From Cyanobacteria bacterium REEB67 (GTDB lineage: Bacteria > Cyanobacteriota > Vampirovibrionia > Obscuribacterales > Obscuribacteraceae), in the NCBI GenBank assembly GCA_018971775.1, contig JAGXAB010000048.1:1-51600 (forward strand): 51,600 nt of DNA, in the 5' to 3' direction. Positions 26,296-36,040 of this stretch are shown here, piece by piece. Within the stretch, counting starts at the first letter, position 1. Every line of letters starts with the position of its first letter. A model generated the notes under the pieces. The model did not search any database, was not told the origin of the DNA, and saw only the letters and a program-made list of their open reading frames with translations. Made by a program: the position numbers and the translations under genes.

Positions 26296-26558
26296 GCTGG
26301 TAACTCTAGTAACCTAAAAACTTCTGATTGGACTCAGCTTAGGCTATAAATGCCCTCATCTCGGAGCCAGTATCAACAAACTTGGTCCTTACTGAATAAA
26401 GCTTACATATTGTCAAGAAAAAAAGGCCCGGAAAAGGCTAAAATGAGTCGTCCGAAACACCGCTCCAATTTTTACCCACAGGCCAGGATTATGACCCAGC
26501 TGGGACCGAGAAGAAACCGTGCGGAGCGAGGTAGAGGCGACAGGGGAAATATTCGACC

Positions 26559-27653
26559 ATGAATCATCTCGGTTTAAATCAGCTTAATCTATCACAAGGT
26601 GCTCTTGGTGATCAATTCGATGCCTCAGTTGACTCTTCGGCTGATCTCGCCAGCAATGTCTCGATAGTTTCGGCTGATTCTCAGACTCCCCCTAAAGACC
26701 TGATCGCCCTGGCGCAAACCGTGCTCGAGCAGGAAGCTGCGGCCATTCTGGGCGTCAAAGACCGCCTCGACCACAATTTTGAAGAAGCCCTCGCCTTGTT
26801 GCTCGCCTGCACAGGCAAAGTCGTCGTCACCGGCATGGGCAAGTCCGGTCATATCGGCAATAAAATGGCCGCAACCTTCGCCTCCACAGGCACCCCGGCA
26901 TTTTTCGTCCACCCCGCCGAGCTTCGCCACGGCGACTTTGGCATGATGGATCAACGCGATCTCGTCATCGCCCTTTCTGCCTCCGGTGAAACCCAGGAAA
27001 TCAAACTGGTGCTCGAGCCAATCAAAAGGCTGGGACTGAAACTAATTGCCCTGACAGGCAATCCGCAATCGACACTGGCAAAATATGCCGACGCCGTGAT
27101 CAATGTCGGCGTCGACAAAGAAGCTTGCCCGCTCAATCTGGCCCCGACCACATCGACCACCGCCGCTCTGGCTATGGGTGATGCCCTCGCCGTCGTATTG
27201 ATGACAAAAAAACAAGTCAACGCTGAAGATTTCGCCCGCTCACATCCGGGCGGCGCCCTGGGCAAGAGTTTGCTTACAGTCAAAGACATCATGCGCTCGG
27301 GCATGGACGTGCCGATTGTAGCGCTGACGGACAACCATGAAAAAGTAGTGGAAGAAATCACCGCCAAGCGCCTTGGTTTCACCGCAGTTTGCGATGGTGG
27401 CAAATTGAAAGGGATCATCACCGACGGTGACTTGCGTCGCGCCTTAAGTAAGCATCGCGCCGCCCTCTTTGATAAAACGGCCGCTGAAATCATGACAGCA
27501 AATCCGCGCACGATCTCATCGCAGTCACTGGCTGTGGAAGCGCTCAAAGTAATGGAAAAATATTCGATTTCGGACCTTTTGATCCTGGACGGTGGCGAGC
27601 ACCCGATCGGCTTGATCGACCTGAAAGATTTGCTGCATGCCGGGATAATTTAG
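26559..27653 (+). CDS. kdsD: D-arabinose-5-phosphate isomerase, KpsF/GutQ family
   Basis: 364 residues: a SIS sugar-isomerase domain (about 55-210; VVVTGMGKSGHIGNKMAATF, SASGETQEI, TTSTTAALAMGDALAV) followed by two CBS domains (about 245-360; VKDIMRSG, ITDGDLRRAL, AAEIMTANP). It interconverts ribulose-5-P and arabinose-5-P for KDO and thus outer-membrane lipopolysaccharide. Its presence fits a Gram-negative envelope. ATG 26559 has AGGGGA further upstream. The N-terminal 40 residues are an extra Ser/Asp-rich tail not typical of the family. Confidence 0.92.
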   Translation: MNHLGLNQLNLSQGALGDQFDASVDSSADLASNVSIVSADSQTPPKDLIALAQTVLEQEAAAILGVKDRLDHNFEEALALLLACTGKVVVTGMGKSGHIGNKMAATFASTGTPAFFVHPAELRHGDFGMMDQRDLVIALSASGETQEIKLVLEPIKRLGLKLIALTGNPQSTLAKYADAVINVGVDKEACPLNLAPTTSTTAALAMGDALAVVLMTKKQVNAEDFARSHPGGALGKSLLTVKDIMRSGMDVPIVALTDNHEKVVEEITAKRLGFTAVCDGGKLKGIITDGDLRRALSKHRAALFDKTAAEIMTANPRTISSQSLAVEALKVMEKYSISDLLILDGGEHPIGLIDLKDLLHAGII

Positions 27654-27666
27654 GCAGGCTTTTGCT

Positions 27667-28503
27667 ATGAAGTGCCAAAATTGCTTGAAATCAGTCAGGT
27701 ATGACTGGATATTTTGTCCACAATGCGGGACCAAGCTGGACTTGAGCAATGAAGTAGAAGACTTCTCGCCAAGTGCCGTGTCCGATGGAGTGGAATTTTT
27801 CCCAGCTGCCTTCGAGCCCGAGCCCTATTCTCAGGGCCGCATCGTCGCCGAATCGGCAGACTTCTATCGCATTTACGTGCGTTTCATCCTTGCTTTCCTT
27901 ACCGACTACAAGCAGCTCGTAGACTTCCGCGTCAAAGTGATCACCGAGATTCAAAAAATCGTCGGCAAGACACCGGTCGAGGGCTTCACCAAAATCTGCT
28001 GGTGCGCGATAAGCCTGGCTACTGATCGCTATTTTGCCGACAAGTCGGTGCTCTATCAGTGGGACGCCGAACAAGAAGCGCACTTAAAAAAGCTCTGGTT
28101 TCATATGATCAGCCGTGCCTTCGTTCCGGACGCCGCCGCTCGCAGGCTGGATATAAGCCTTTTGCAATCTTTCAAAGAACAATTCGTCGCCGCTCACAGA
28201 CGCGATCAAGGCCCACTGCCGGCCTGCGTCGAATGTACGAGTAAGTGCATCTATGACTACGAAGTAGCACAGTGCCTGCCGACCAACGTGCATTCACTAG
28301 ACTCAGTCGGTTCGGGTGAAGCGGTGGCTAAATTTAGCAAAAGTCTCTGCGACAGGCTCGTCTCCTCCAAAGAATTCAACCTAGACCTCTCTTTTTGCTT
28401 TTCCGCCCATTTGCTCCAGGCTGCAAGCGTGCCGGAAGCTACCCAGCGCGACTTGATCTGGCCTATACGCAAAGCCCTTCTGGACAAAGAAATCACCGCC
28501 TGA
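27667..28503 (+). CDS. Zinc-ribbon protein of unknown function
   Basis: 278 residues. It opens with a zinc ribbon, CQNC...CPQCG (residues 3-21). The rest is mostly helical, with a Cys pair CVECTSKC near residue 180 that could form a second metal site. No membrane or signal segment is seen. It starts 13 bases after kdsD and probably shares its transcript. The function is not recognised. Confidence 0.8.
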   Translation: MKCQNCLKSVRYDWIFCPQCGTKLDLSNEVEDFSPSAVSDGVEFFPAAFEPEPYSQGRIVAESADFYRIYVRFILAFLTDYKQLVDFRVKVITEIQKIVGKTPVEGFTKICWCAISLATDRYFADKSVLYQWDAEQEAHLKKLWFHMISRAFVPDAAARRLDISLLQSFKEQFVAAHRRDQGPLPACVECTSKCIYDYEVAQCLPTNVHSLDSVGSGEAVAKFSKSLCDRLVSSKEFNLDLSFCFSAHLLQAASVPEATQRDLIWPIRKALLDKEITA

Positions 28504-28612
28504 AAGGCAGGATCGAAAAGTATTTACCATGCCGCAGGCGGCCTTTCCTTGATTGGGAAGGGTGCATGGCGGGCAAGATCTTCACGTCTCTTTCACGTTG
28601 TCATTAGTAGAT

Positions 28613-28618
28613 TATAAT
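28613..28618 (+). promoter_or_regulatory. Candidate -10 (TATAAT) for the 28643 gene
   Basis: A perfect TATAAT lies 25 bases before the ATG. The -35 is weak (TTTCAC at 28591-28596, 16-base spacer), so this is suggestive only. Confidence 0.35.
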
Positions 28619-28642
28619 TCCCCCACATTGCAGGTAATTACC

Positions 28643-29371
28643 ATGGCCGCACACGACGCTGTAACAGAAGCTCCGCCAAAGCAAGTCGAGGCCGCCGCAC
28701 CCGCGGACAATTTGCATAAGGGCAATACAGCCGCTCCCACTGCCGCTGACGTCAATGCCGGTAATAAACCCGCTCAAGAAGCGGCCCAAGCCACCGTAGA
28801 CAATCATTTTGCCGGTGTGACAATTACCAACGCCGACCAGATCAACCTCTGTCAGACCTTGCTGCAAGCACCCAGAGACGCGCTAAGTCAGAAAATGAAC
28901 AAGACCAATGGCCACGGCGAGACCTTCGACTGGAAAGACGGCGTCGGTCATGCCTTTAGCGCCGGTGCCGATGGCCAGGCTGCCGCCTGCATCATGAACA
29001 GCAAAACAGGCACCGAAATTTCAGCCTCCGGTCAATACGATCCAAAAGTCGGCAAAGGCGAGGTGCCGATGAAACCGGACGATATCCAGATTGTTAGCGG
29101 CGGCGGCAAAATTGAATACACTCCGGGCCCCAACGACACGACAATCGCCCACGAAACTGACCGCCAGGGCAATAAACAGGATGAGCAGGTGCCGGGCACG
29201 ATGAAGCAAAACTTCGACGCGTCTGCCAATGTCAAAGATCTCCAGTATCTCTGGGCTCCGAAAAAGGCGGATGGAGTTGATTTTACTTTTACCTCATCCA
29301 ACGACTCGCCTCAGCAGAAGCAACAGCTGGAACAGTGGAAAACGACGAGCGGCTATAAGCCGGAAAAATAA
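28643..29371 (+). CDS. Hypothetical Ala/Lys-rich soluble protein
   Basis: About 242 residues from ATG 28643. The first 60 residues are Ala/Pro/Lys low complexity. The remainder is polar with Gly/Asp-rich beta-like stretches (DWKDGVGHAFSAGADG, IQIVSGGGKIEYTPGPND). There is no signal peptide, membrane segment or known motif. An independent -10 element sits just upstream. Longer readings from 28553 have no ribosome site and would cover that element. Confidence 0.7.
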   Translation: MAAHDAVTEAPPKQVEAAAPADNLHKGNTAAPTAADVNAGNKPAQEAAQATVDNHFAGVTITNADQINLCQTLLQAPRDALSQKMNKTNGHGETFDWKDGVGHAFSAGADGQAAACIMNSKTGTEISASGQYDPKVGKGEVPMKPDDIQIVSGGGKIEYTPGPNDTTIAHETDRQGNKQDEQVPGTMKQNFDASANVKDLQYLWAPKKADGVDFTFTSSNDSPQQKQQLEQWKTTSGYKPEK

Positions 29372-29452
29372 CAGGCAATACAATCCCTGACTCAATTGTT
29401 CAACGGTTCAGCCGGCGATTCTATCGCCTTGACGTTGCCAGATCCAGGTTGC

Positions 29453-30535
29453 CTAATGCCGTCCGGCTTGCGTTTGTTCCCTGGCGAAATCCTGAATGGA
29501 GTCAACGAGCCCCTGCGCCAATCCGACTTGTTGCAGTCGATCGAAATCGACAGTGTGGACGATATCGTATTTTGCACCATAACGGACGAGATTTTGATCC
29601 AGGTCTTCCAGAAAGCCCCGGCCGTGCAGATCGAAGCCGCCAATCTGGAAAAAGACGACCGTCAGCTCATGCGGATCATTAATCCGCTTCGATGCGGCGA
29701 TCAGCGCGTCAGCGACCATCTCTGGTTCCGGACGTGGGGTCGGCACACCGTCTGTAATAACAGCGATAAGCATCGGCTTGGAGCCCGGGCGAAGACGCGA
29801 GAAATAGCTGTTCAGACGATCCGAGAGTGGCTCGGCCAGGCGCGTGCCCATGCCCAGCCTACCATCGGCGAATAATTCGGCGATGTTTTGCGGCGAGGCG
29901 TTTGGGTGGACCTGATAGTTATTGGAAAAGTTGGTGATCGTCAGGCCTTTAGGTACATACGGGCTTAACTGAGCGGCCAGATCATGCGCCTGCATACCAC
30001 ACCAGTCCCAACGCGAGCGCCAGCCCGGACAATCGAGCGTGTGCATCGAGCCCGACTGGTCGACAATCAGCTCGATGTCGTAATTGGCGAGCACTTTGGT
30101 TGTGATTGGAATAACTGGCAGATCTCGACCACCGAGACCGACGGGCAGGTCAGGAAAGCGATTGTCCTGCTGCGAGTGCAAGGCATAAGGCGCATTGCGT
30201 GAATTGTCCATGGCTGCGGCCTGCGACTGCAGTGGCGGTGCTATGTTTGGAAAGGCTGCGTCGATACCGCTATGAAGCGCCGGTGCTACCGCTCCGAAAT
30301 GTTTTTCTTCGGCGCCGAGGCTGAACGGTGCCGGGCCACCGCGCGGAACGGGAGAGTCAGCATCGCCGGGGCGCGAGAGGCGCTTCGGCTGGCGATATAC
30401 AGGGACTGCGGGAACAACGGCATCCTGAGCCGCCTGAGCTAAACCAGGCAGTATCAAGCTCCCGACAATTATCGTCAGTGTTATCGATTTAAGAGTAGCG
30501 GCGGAGAAACGCAAAAAGGCATGCCCTCCCGGCAT
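29453..30535 (-). CDS. Secreted von Willebrand A-domain protein
   Basis: About 360 residues. A signal peptide (SITLTIIVGSLILPGLAQA) sends it across the membrane. The VWA domain (about 150-355) has the complete MIDAS start DQSGSM, the GMGTRLAEPL Thr motif and VITDGVPTP. VWA domains bind proteins through a metal ion. Between signal and domain is a Pro/Ala/Arg-rich low-complexity stretch. I start at ATG 30535, directly before the signal peptide; a TTG at 30583 would add 16 residues. Confidence 0.85.
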   Translation of the reverse strand: MPGGHAFLRFSAATLKSITLTIIVGSLILPGLAQAAQDAVVPAVPVYRQPKRLSRPGDADSPVPRGGPAPFSLGAEEKHFGAVAPALHSGIDAAFPNIAPPLQSQAAAMDNSRNAPYALHSQQDNRFPDLPVGLGGRDLPVIPITTKVLANYDIELIVDQSGSMHTLDCPGWRSRWDWCGMQAHDLAAQLSPYVPKGLTITNFSNNYQVHPNASPQNIAELFADGRLGMGTRLAEPLSDRLNSYFSRLRPGSKPMLIAVITDGVPTPRPEPEMVADALIAASKRINDPHELTVVFFQIGGFDLHGRGFLEDLDQNLVRYGAKYDIVHTVDFDRLQQVGLAQGLVDSIQDFAREQTQAGRH

Positions 30536-30767
30536 TTTCAAATGGTCACTCTTAAAGACGTCGGCGCCGCGATTTTGGTTCAAGCAATTAGATTAAATCC
30601 GGTGGGGTGAAGTGGACGGAGAAAAGCTATAAATCAAAGAATAGTACTCCTTCAATAATCGTTAGCCGCACTTATCGCCTGGGTAGGTGATAAATATCAG
30701 ACAGTAAGATGGATGGAAGGCGGCAGCTCTCCTCCAGCGACGGTTTCATTTTGAGGAGAAGCGCCAA

Positions 30768-32123
30768 ATGATACCCAGGTCGCAGTTTGCCTTTTGGACA
30801 GCAGTGCAGATCGGCTTATTTGTCATACCAGCCGCGCTCACCTTGAGCAGTGTCAGTTATCTGAAGGCCTTACATCCTGGTCCTGTCGCATTTAAACCAA
30901 TCGGCGTCAACTGTGCAGTGCTTGCTAGATCTTTGTCAGCCTCTAATGCAAACTCGCTTGCGGAAAGCGTAGCAAGAACAGGACTTCTGGACTATCCGAA
31001 GCGCTCTGGGGTCGATATGGCACTGGCTCAGTGTTCTTTAGAAGTGGCTTTAGCCGATATTGACCACGAGAATTTTTCGGCAGCCCAACCGCACATTGAC
31101 CGCGCCCTTCCAATCTTTTATCCCGCTCGCAGCGTCAACGAAAGGGTCTCACTCGGTCCACTCTTTCGGCTGATGGACCGCTTTTATGAGCAAAAACGCG
31201 TCGATAAGGCGATTGCGCTTGTCGATAATCTCTATCAGCGCCTCGAAGGGGAACAGAACAGATTCCCGGGAAGCAGTCGTCAATTAGTTCAAGATATTTG
31301 TGATTTTGATATGACCCAAAATTGCCGCCTTGGCAGATATAAGATTGCCGAATACTTCGGTAAAGAAGCTATTGCTCGCTCTTCACCTGCAGAAAGAAAT
31401 CACAACGAGGCCCAGTGGACGCGCAATATTTATGTAGCTGCTTCACTAGTCAAACGATTGGATTATAAATCCGCCGAAGCCTATCTCGATGCCTGCGTCC
31501 GCATCGAAAAAAGCGGATGCATAGCACCTCAGGCAATGCTGAGAACGCGGGTTTTGCGCGCTTTTACCTGCGAGTTGCTGGGCCGATTTGCCGAATCGAA
31601 ATCGCTGTTGAGTGAAGAGCAAATATTGGCGCTGGAAAAATCCACTGAACCAGCTGACGGGATTGCGCAGGCCTGGTGCTGCGATCTCTTATATTTGAAA
31701 GGCAGGCCCGCTGAAGCGATCACGATGTTAAAACAGCTTATCGATCGCTGGTCGACCGAATTCAAGCCGACCGCGCCGGACATTCTCAAACTCAAATACA
31801 GGCTAGCGCAGGGTTATTTGATTACTGGTCAGCTCGAAGAAGCTCGAAAAATCAGTCAAGAAGTGGTTGTCGCGCGCGAACGAGAACTGCCGCCGGATAG
31901 TCTTGATCTTGCTTTTTCCTACGCATTACTTGGTCTGATTGATGGATTCGCAGGCGATTGGCAGGAATGTAGAGTCAATCACGGTAAGGCTTTTCAGATC
32001 GAGCGGAAATTATACGATTCGTACGATTACCTGACAGTTCTATACATTGATAATTTCAGATTCACCAACGGCGTTGAGCCGAAAAGCAATTTGCAGAGCA
32101 AAATTTCGAGGGCAATGAAATGA
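30768..32123 (+). CDS. TPR membrane protein, paralogue A
   Basis: 451 residues: an N-terminal membrane anchor or signal (ALTLSSVSYLKAL region) and a helical TPR-like body to the C-terminus. It shares MIPRSxF, PIGV, LLDYPK and the YLDACVRIE-type block with the next gene, so the two are tandem paralogues; even the first 14 bases of each gene are identical. GAGGAGAA precedes ATG 30768. Its stop overlaps the next start by four bases (ATGA), so translation is coupled. The biochemical role is unknown. Confidence 0.85.
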   Translation: MIPRSQFAFWTAVQIGLFVIPAALTLSSVSYLKALHPGPVAFKPIGVNCAVLARSLSASNANSLAESVARTGLLDYPKRSGVDMALAQCSLEVALADIDHENFSAAQPHIDRALPIFYPARSVNERVSLGPLFRLMDRFYEQKRVDKAIALVDNLYQRLEGEQNRFPGSSRQLVQDICDFDMTQNCRLGRYKIAEYFGKEAIARSSPAERNHNEAQWTRNIYVAASLVKRLDYKSAEAYLDACVRIEKSGCIAPQAMLRTRVLRAFTCELLGRFAESKSLLSEEQILALEKSTEPADGIAQAWCCDLLYLKGRPAEAITMLKQLIDRWSTEFKPTAPDILKLKYRLAQGYLITGQLEEARKISQEVVVARERELPPDSLDLAFSYALLGLIDGFAGDWQECRVNHGKAFQIERKLYDSYDYLTVLYIDNFRFTNGVEPKSNLQSKISRAMK

Positions 32124-33400
32124 TACCCAGGTCACTATTTTCCAAAGTCACGCCGCTGCAATATTGCGCATTGATCTGGCCGATATTTATTATGGCGAAC
32201 AGCTTCGATTCGCTTCATTCGATCTACAAAGGCCACATCGGCTGGCATCCGATCGGCGTCACTCTTGCCGGCGTCGCCGAGACTGCGCATGAACTAAGAC
32301 TTTATCCAATAAGCGAAATCAGTGCAAGAGCGGCACTTCTGGATTATCCGAAGGGCACCACCAATGATACCGCCTACACATCGGCTCTCTTCCACATCGG
32401 CCTGTCTTGCGCCGAGCGCAACGATCCATATGCGGCCGGATCGTATCTGCAAAAGTCTCTCGAAAATTTCTACGATGTCTCAAGGCTTCATACTCCTCAC
32501 TATTTCCCCTGCGAACCGATGCAGGCGATAACGAATCTCTATGTCGCGCACAATCATCCTGAAGAGGCGATGCAACTTTTTGAGAGCCAAATCAGTCGTT
32601 TGGAAATGCAAAAATGGCGGTTGCAGGCGCAAAATCAGCCGGTCAACTACAGCCTGATCGAGGACTTCTATCATAGAGCCGGAGATCTAAGTTATTCCCT
32701 TGGCTATTACGGTTCTTCAGAACGCTATTTTAAGAAGGCCGTCTTGTTTAGTCGGCTCGCCGACAAAAACAATATTTTCATCGATAGAGAAAGATTTTTC
32801 AGTATCGCTGTCTCGCAGGTGAAGCAAGGAAAATATCAAGAGGCGGACAGCTATCTCGCTGCTTGCGCAAGATTGGAGTCGCGCTCGCCAAATCTTTGTT
32901 ACGCGGCACCATATACGAGGGTATTACAGAGCCTGGTATACGAGAAAACGGCTCGTCACGCACAAGCGGCTTCCTTAGCCGAAGGACTCGCGGCAGTGGT
33001 TGAAGAAAATCCAGGTACGCTGGTCTGGTATTCGGATCTTTTGACCTCGCAGGGTAAATTCAAGGAAGCAACGACGAGGCTTAAAATTGCACTTATTTCA
33101 ATGCGGGCAAATTTGGGTGAATGCGATCCGCTTTTTCTGAAAACAAAGCAGCGCCTGGCGAGACTTGAGTTTCTCCAGGGCAATTTAAAAGAAGCTCGGG
33201 CAATGGCTGAAAATATTAATGACATTCAAAGACAGGTTGTCGGTAATTGGAGCCTGGATACCGCCTATACATTCGAGGTCCTTGCCGCCTGTGATGCCGC
33301 AAACGGCAATTATGAAAAAGCCACGTCCGAAGTGAAAAGAGCCCTGAACATCAAACGAATGGGACTGGGCAGCAATGTGCCCTGCTTGGCAGATAAGTAA
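32120..33400 (+). CDS. TPR membrane protein, paralogue B
   Basis: 426 residues with an N-terminal hydrophobic segment (LIWPIFIMANSF) and a TPR-like helical body (for example YQEADSYLAACARLE, NLKEARAMAENIND). It is coupled to paralogue A by an ATGA overlap. Unlike A, it has a cluster of Tyr-rich helices near residues 180-205. It is followed by a single-pass membrane protein that starts at or inside its 3' end, giving a three-gene unit. No known family beyond TPR is recognised. Confidence 0.85.
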   Translation: MIPRSLFSKVTPLQYCALIWPIFIMANSFDSLHSIYKGHIGWHPIGVTLAGVAETAHELRLYPISEISARAALLDYPKGTTNDTAYTSALFHIGLSCAERNDPYAAGSYLQKSLENFYDVSRLHTPHYFPCEPMQAITNLYVAHNHPEEAMQLFESQISRLEMQKWRLQAQNQPVNYSLIEDFYHRAGDLSYSLGYYGSSERYFKKAVLFSRLADKNNIFIDRERFFSIAVSQVKQGKYQEADSYLAACARLESRSPNLCYAAPYTRVLQSLVYEKTARHAQAASLAEGLAAVVEENPGTLVWYSDLLTSQGKFKEATTRLKIALISMRANLGECDPLFLKTKQRLARLEFLQGNLKEARAMAENINDIQRQVVGNWSLDTAYTFEVLAACDAANGNYEKATSEVKRALNIKRMGLGSNVPCLADK

Positions 33401-34088
33401 ATTGAGCGTAAATCCCCAGAAGAGCTCACTTGCAAAAAATATCGGCCTTGCTTTTTTGGTCTTCACGCTGGCAATATTCACCTTTTTTTCTCTCGGCTTC
33501 ACGCAGGGATCTCTCAAACAGGCCTTTTGGCGTGCCTCTGGACATCTATTGCTGGATTCACAACAGCAGCTCAATAAACCTGTGCCAGGTTTTTATTTTC
33601 CCGAGCGCGCAGGAGCATTGCTGAATAAAAGGGGTTCCGAAGTCCTGGCCCGAGTCAATGAGCCAATAATCTGCGGAACAAAAAATTCAGAGTTTGTTTG
33701 TCGACTAGTGAATTTGAGCTCAACTTCAATCGGCCCCGTCAATGTTTACTCGGTAGTAATCGATCCAAAGCATCAGGCGATCCTTCGTTTTAGTCATCTA
33801 GACTGCGAACCAAATGTTTACGCACGCATCCAGAGTAAGCTTAAATCTGAAACTTTGAGGACGCACGCCTATGTTCTTACCGCTAACGAATTAGTAGAGC
33901 TAAATAGGTTGGTCGACGAAGCGGAAGGCTATTACAAAAGCCACATCTCGACCGGAGTAGAACTGTCTCTGCATCCGCTTGAATTTCAGAAGAATGGCGA
34001 ATACTACTTTTATCCATTGCCTGAGCCGTCTCCGCTTCTAGCAGACCGCTTCCAGGCCTTATTTGACAAATACATGAATGACCACTGA
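33375..34088 (+). CDS. Single-pass membrane protein of unknown function
   Basis: About 237 residues with one helix (NIGLAFLVFTLAIFTFFSL) after a short basic segment, then an extracytoplasmic domain with beta-rich character (VYSVVIDPKHQAILRFS) and a C-terminal YYFYPLPEPSPLL segment. The start may be ATG 33375 (overlapping paralogue B by 26 bases) or TTG 33402; the overlap implies co-translation. Third gene of the TPR operon. Confidence 0.75.
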   Translation: MCPAWQISKLSVNPQKSSLAKNIGLAFLVFTLAIFTFFSLGFTQGSLKQAFWRASGHLLLDSQQQLNKPVPGFYFPERAGALLNKRGSEVLARVNEPIICGTKNSEFVCRLVNLSSTSIGPVNVYSVVIDPKHQAILRFSHLDCEPNVYARIQSKLKSETLRTHAYVLTANELVELNRLVDEAEGYYKSHISTGVELSLHPLEFQKNGEYYFYPLPEPSPLLADRFQALFDKYMNDH

Positions 34089-34161
34089 GGCTGCAACGCA
34101 CAAATCCCTGGATGGGAATCATCCCAGTGACAGGCCCGGTGGCCGCCGCTAAGCTGATTGC

Positions 34162-35421
34162 ATGACCGATAGAGCCCTCGATTCAAGCACCTCAGGGAGA
34201 GTCGTCCCAGAGCATCAAGAAGCCGCCACAGCGGCTTCTCATAGCGCTTCGCAGCAGTGGCTGGGCGAGTTATTCACGACGAAAGGCGCGGTTTATGCCG
34301 TCGGAAGTGTCGCAGCTCTTGGGCTCGCGGTGCGTTTTGCACCAAGTGCAGCAGTCAACGTTGCCGGTGAGGCCGCGGAATCTCTCGGTGCCAACGTACT
34401 GAAAGCAGCCGGGCGGTCGTCCAGCACAATAGCCGGCGACGCTGAACGCGTGCTGGCAAAAGAGGCTCTAGCTGGTGCAAAGAACAGTATTGGCGAAGAT
34501 CTGGCGGCGATTTCGCGGGCCAGGGCCGAGACTGTGCACATTCCCAGCTTCAACTCGGTAAGACCGACCGGGCGCACCGATTGCGTCCTTTCCGAGCTCG
34601 AAGAAAAAGCCTTAACCAAAGCCGAGAACACTCCGAAAATGATCGGCGTCAAGGCCGACAGCTGGCTGGCACGCGTATACGAACAGACCAAACCTGCCGT
34701 TGTCGGCCTCGAGCGGCAATCAGGCAAACACGCCGGCACTGGCTTTTTTGTCGATGCCGATAAGCGCCTGCTTGCAACTGCGCACCACGTTGTCGCCGGT
34801 CTCGAAGAAGCGACGCACACTGTCAGACTGCATACCGGCGAAGCACTACCGGCGCGGGTGATTGGCTTTGACGAAGAGGCCGATGTGGCAGTCCTGAAAC
34901 TCGCAGGCAAGGTCAGCGGCAGCGAAGCACGCCAGTTTCAGGCCCTCAGGCTGGGCACCCCCCTCGAACTGGAATCGAAGCGTGCCGCAGCCATTGGCCT
35001 GCCTCAGGGCAATGACGGAACGGCGGTAATATCGCCTGGGGCCTTTAAATCGGCGGCCTACACGAGCCAATCCAGATTGCACTTTTCGATGAAGACATTC
35101 TTTGGCAATTCGGGCGGACCGATAGTTGGTAAGGATGGCAGCGCCATCTCGCTGGTAAAAAATGGCGTGGAAGCGGGTGAGCATTCCGGCCCCGATACGA
35201 TCGGCGCCAACATCGAACACCTGCGCAGCTTACTGAGTGTCGTGCGAGACCGCGAGATTTCTCAAGGACCGCTTGCAATGGACAGTGAAATACTCAGTCG
35301 TGGCCGGGCTATGCTTTCGCCAAAAGATATCTTTGCCCTGCGCGATAACCCTGAACTCGCCGCAAAGGTCAAAACCGAACTCTCCGTGAAGCTTATCTCC
35401 CGTGATATCCCTCGTGAATAA
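34162..35421 (+). CDS. Trypsin-like serine protease (S1C/HtrA-like, no PDZ)
   Basis: 419 residues. A hydrophobic stretch (VYAVGSVAALGLAVRF, about 42-58) could anchor it. The protease domain (about 180-360) has GTGFFVDADKRLLATAHHVV with the catalytic His, DEEADVAVLKL with Asp, and FFGNSGGPIVG with Ser, so the triad is complete. DegP-type enzymes usually carry a C-terminal PDZ; here there is instead an 80-residue polar tail. The substrate is unknown; a secreted or periplasmic site is likely. Confidence 0.88.
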   Translation: MTDRALDSSTSGRVVPEHQEAATAASHSASQQWLGELFTTKGAVYAVGSVAALGLAVRFAPSAAVNVAGEAAESLGANVLKAAGRSSSTIAGDAERVLAKEALAGAKNSIGEDLAAISRARAETVHIPSFNSVRPTGRTDCVLSELEEKALTKAENTPKMIGVKADSWLARVYEQTKPAVVGLERQSGKHAGTGFFVDADKRLLATAHHVVAGLEEATHTVRLHTGEALPARVIGFDEEADVAVLKLAGKVSGSEARQFQALRLGTPLELESKRAAAIGLPQGNDGTAVISPGAFKSAAYTSQSRLHFSMKTFFGNSGGPIVGKDGSAISLVKNGVEAGEHSGPDTIGANIEHLRSLLSVVRDREISQGPLAMDSEILSRGRAMLSPKDIFALRDNPELAAKVKTELSVKLISRDIPRE

Positions 35422-35425
35422 ATTG

Positions 35426-35518
35426 TTGTTCGATAAAACAGCCTTATTTTGACTGGATAATTTGCCTTGTTCGATAAAAACGACCCTTTCTGGGGCCTGA
35501 TTTTGGCTTTGTTCGATA
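35426..35518. repeat. Three TTGTTCGATA direct repeats at about 41-bp spacing
   Basis: Identical TTGTTCGATA at 35426-35435, 35467-35476 and 35509-35518 (spacings 41 and 42), the first two extended by AAAA. A degenerate inverted relative, TTGTCGAAC, follows near 35562. They lie just after the protease stop codon. Confidence 0.8.
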
Positions 35519-35711
35519 CATTTTGAGCAGGCGACCCCTCTGACATGGGCATTTTAAACAATTGTCGAACTAAAATCGCTGCCGCACCTACTTCGCCCCA
35601 GCGCAAAAATGAGGCGCTAGTCCGTTTTAATAAAATTGATTTTGTGCTGATTTGACTGCCGCTTCGAGTTTCAATATATTCAAAAATTCATGTCAGTCTA
35701 TACTTGTCTGT

Positions 35712-35978
35712 ATGAATAAGCCAAACGAGTCGAATCAAGTCAAGCTAAGTCCGGACAAACTGCCGATGTGGTCGGCATTAGCGGCTTTCGTGGTTGTCGA
35801 ATTAGCTGTGGGACTGAGTTTCTATTTCCACGAAGCAAATCACTCTAACGAAGGAGCAAATGTTCTCTTTGGCAGTCTGCAATTTGCTCTGATTTTTGCC
35901 GTCCCAGCCGGTCTTGTTGTAGGTGGACTAATTTGGGGACTGCGGCTGCTCCAACTTAAGGGTGCATCAAAGCCATAA
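35712..35978 (+). CDS. Small two-helix membrane protein
   Basis: 88 residues from ATG 35712: a polar N-terminus, then two hydrophobic helices (ALAAFVVVELAVGLSFYF and FALIFAVPAGLVVGGLIWGL) joined by an acidic/His-rich loop. No family recognised. The longer reading from 35652 has no ribosome site. Confidence 0.65.
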   Translation: MNKPNESNQVKLSPDKLPMWSALAAFVVVELAVGLSFYFHEANHSNEGANVLFGSLQFALIFAVPAGLVVGGLIWGLRLLQLKGASKP

Positions 35979-36040
35979 CGTTGTGAATGTGAGCCGATGC
36001 GCAAATCAGTATTTGCTGGAGCTGCTTGTTTTTGTTCGGG

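Noticed and set aside
35262..35606. Minus strand frame covering the TTGTTCGATA repeats
   Set aside because: It overlaps the protease 3' end, repeats SNKA-type segments caused by the DNA repeats, and lacks a ribosome site.
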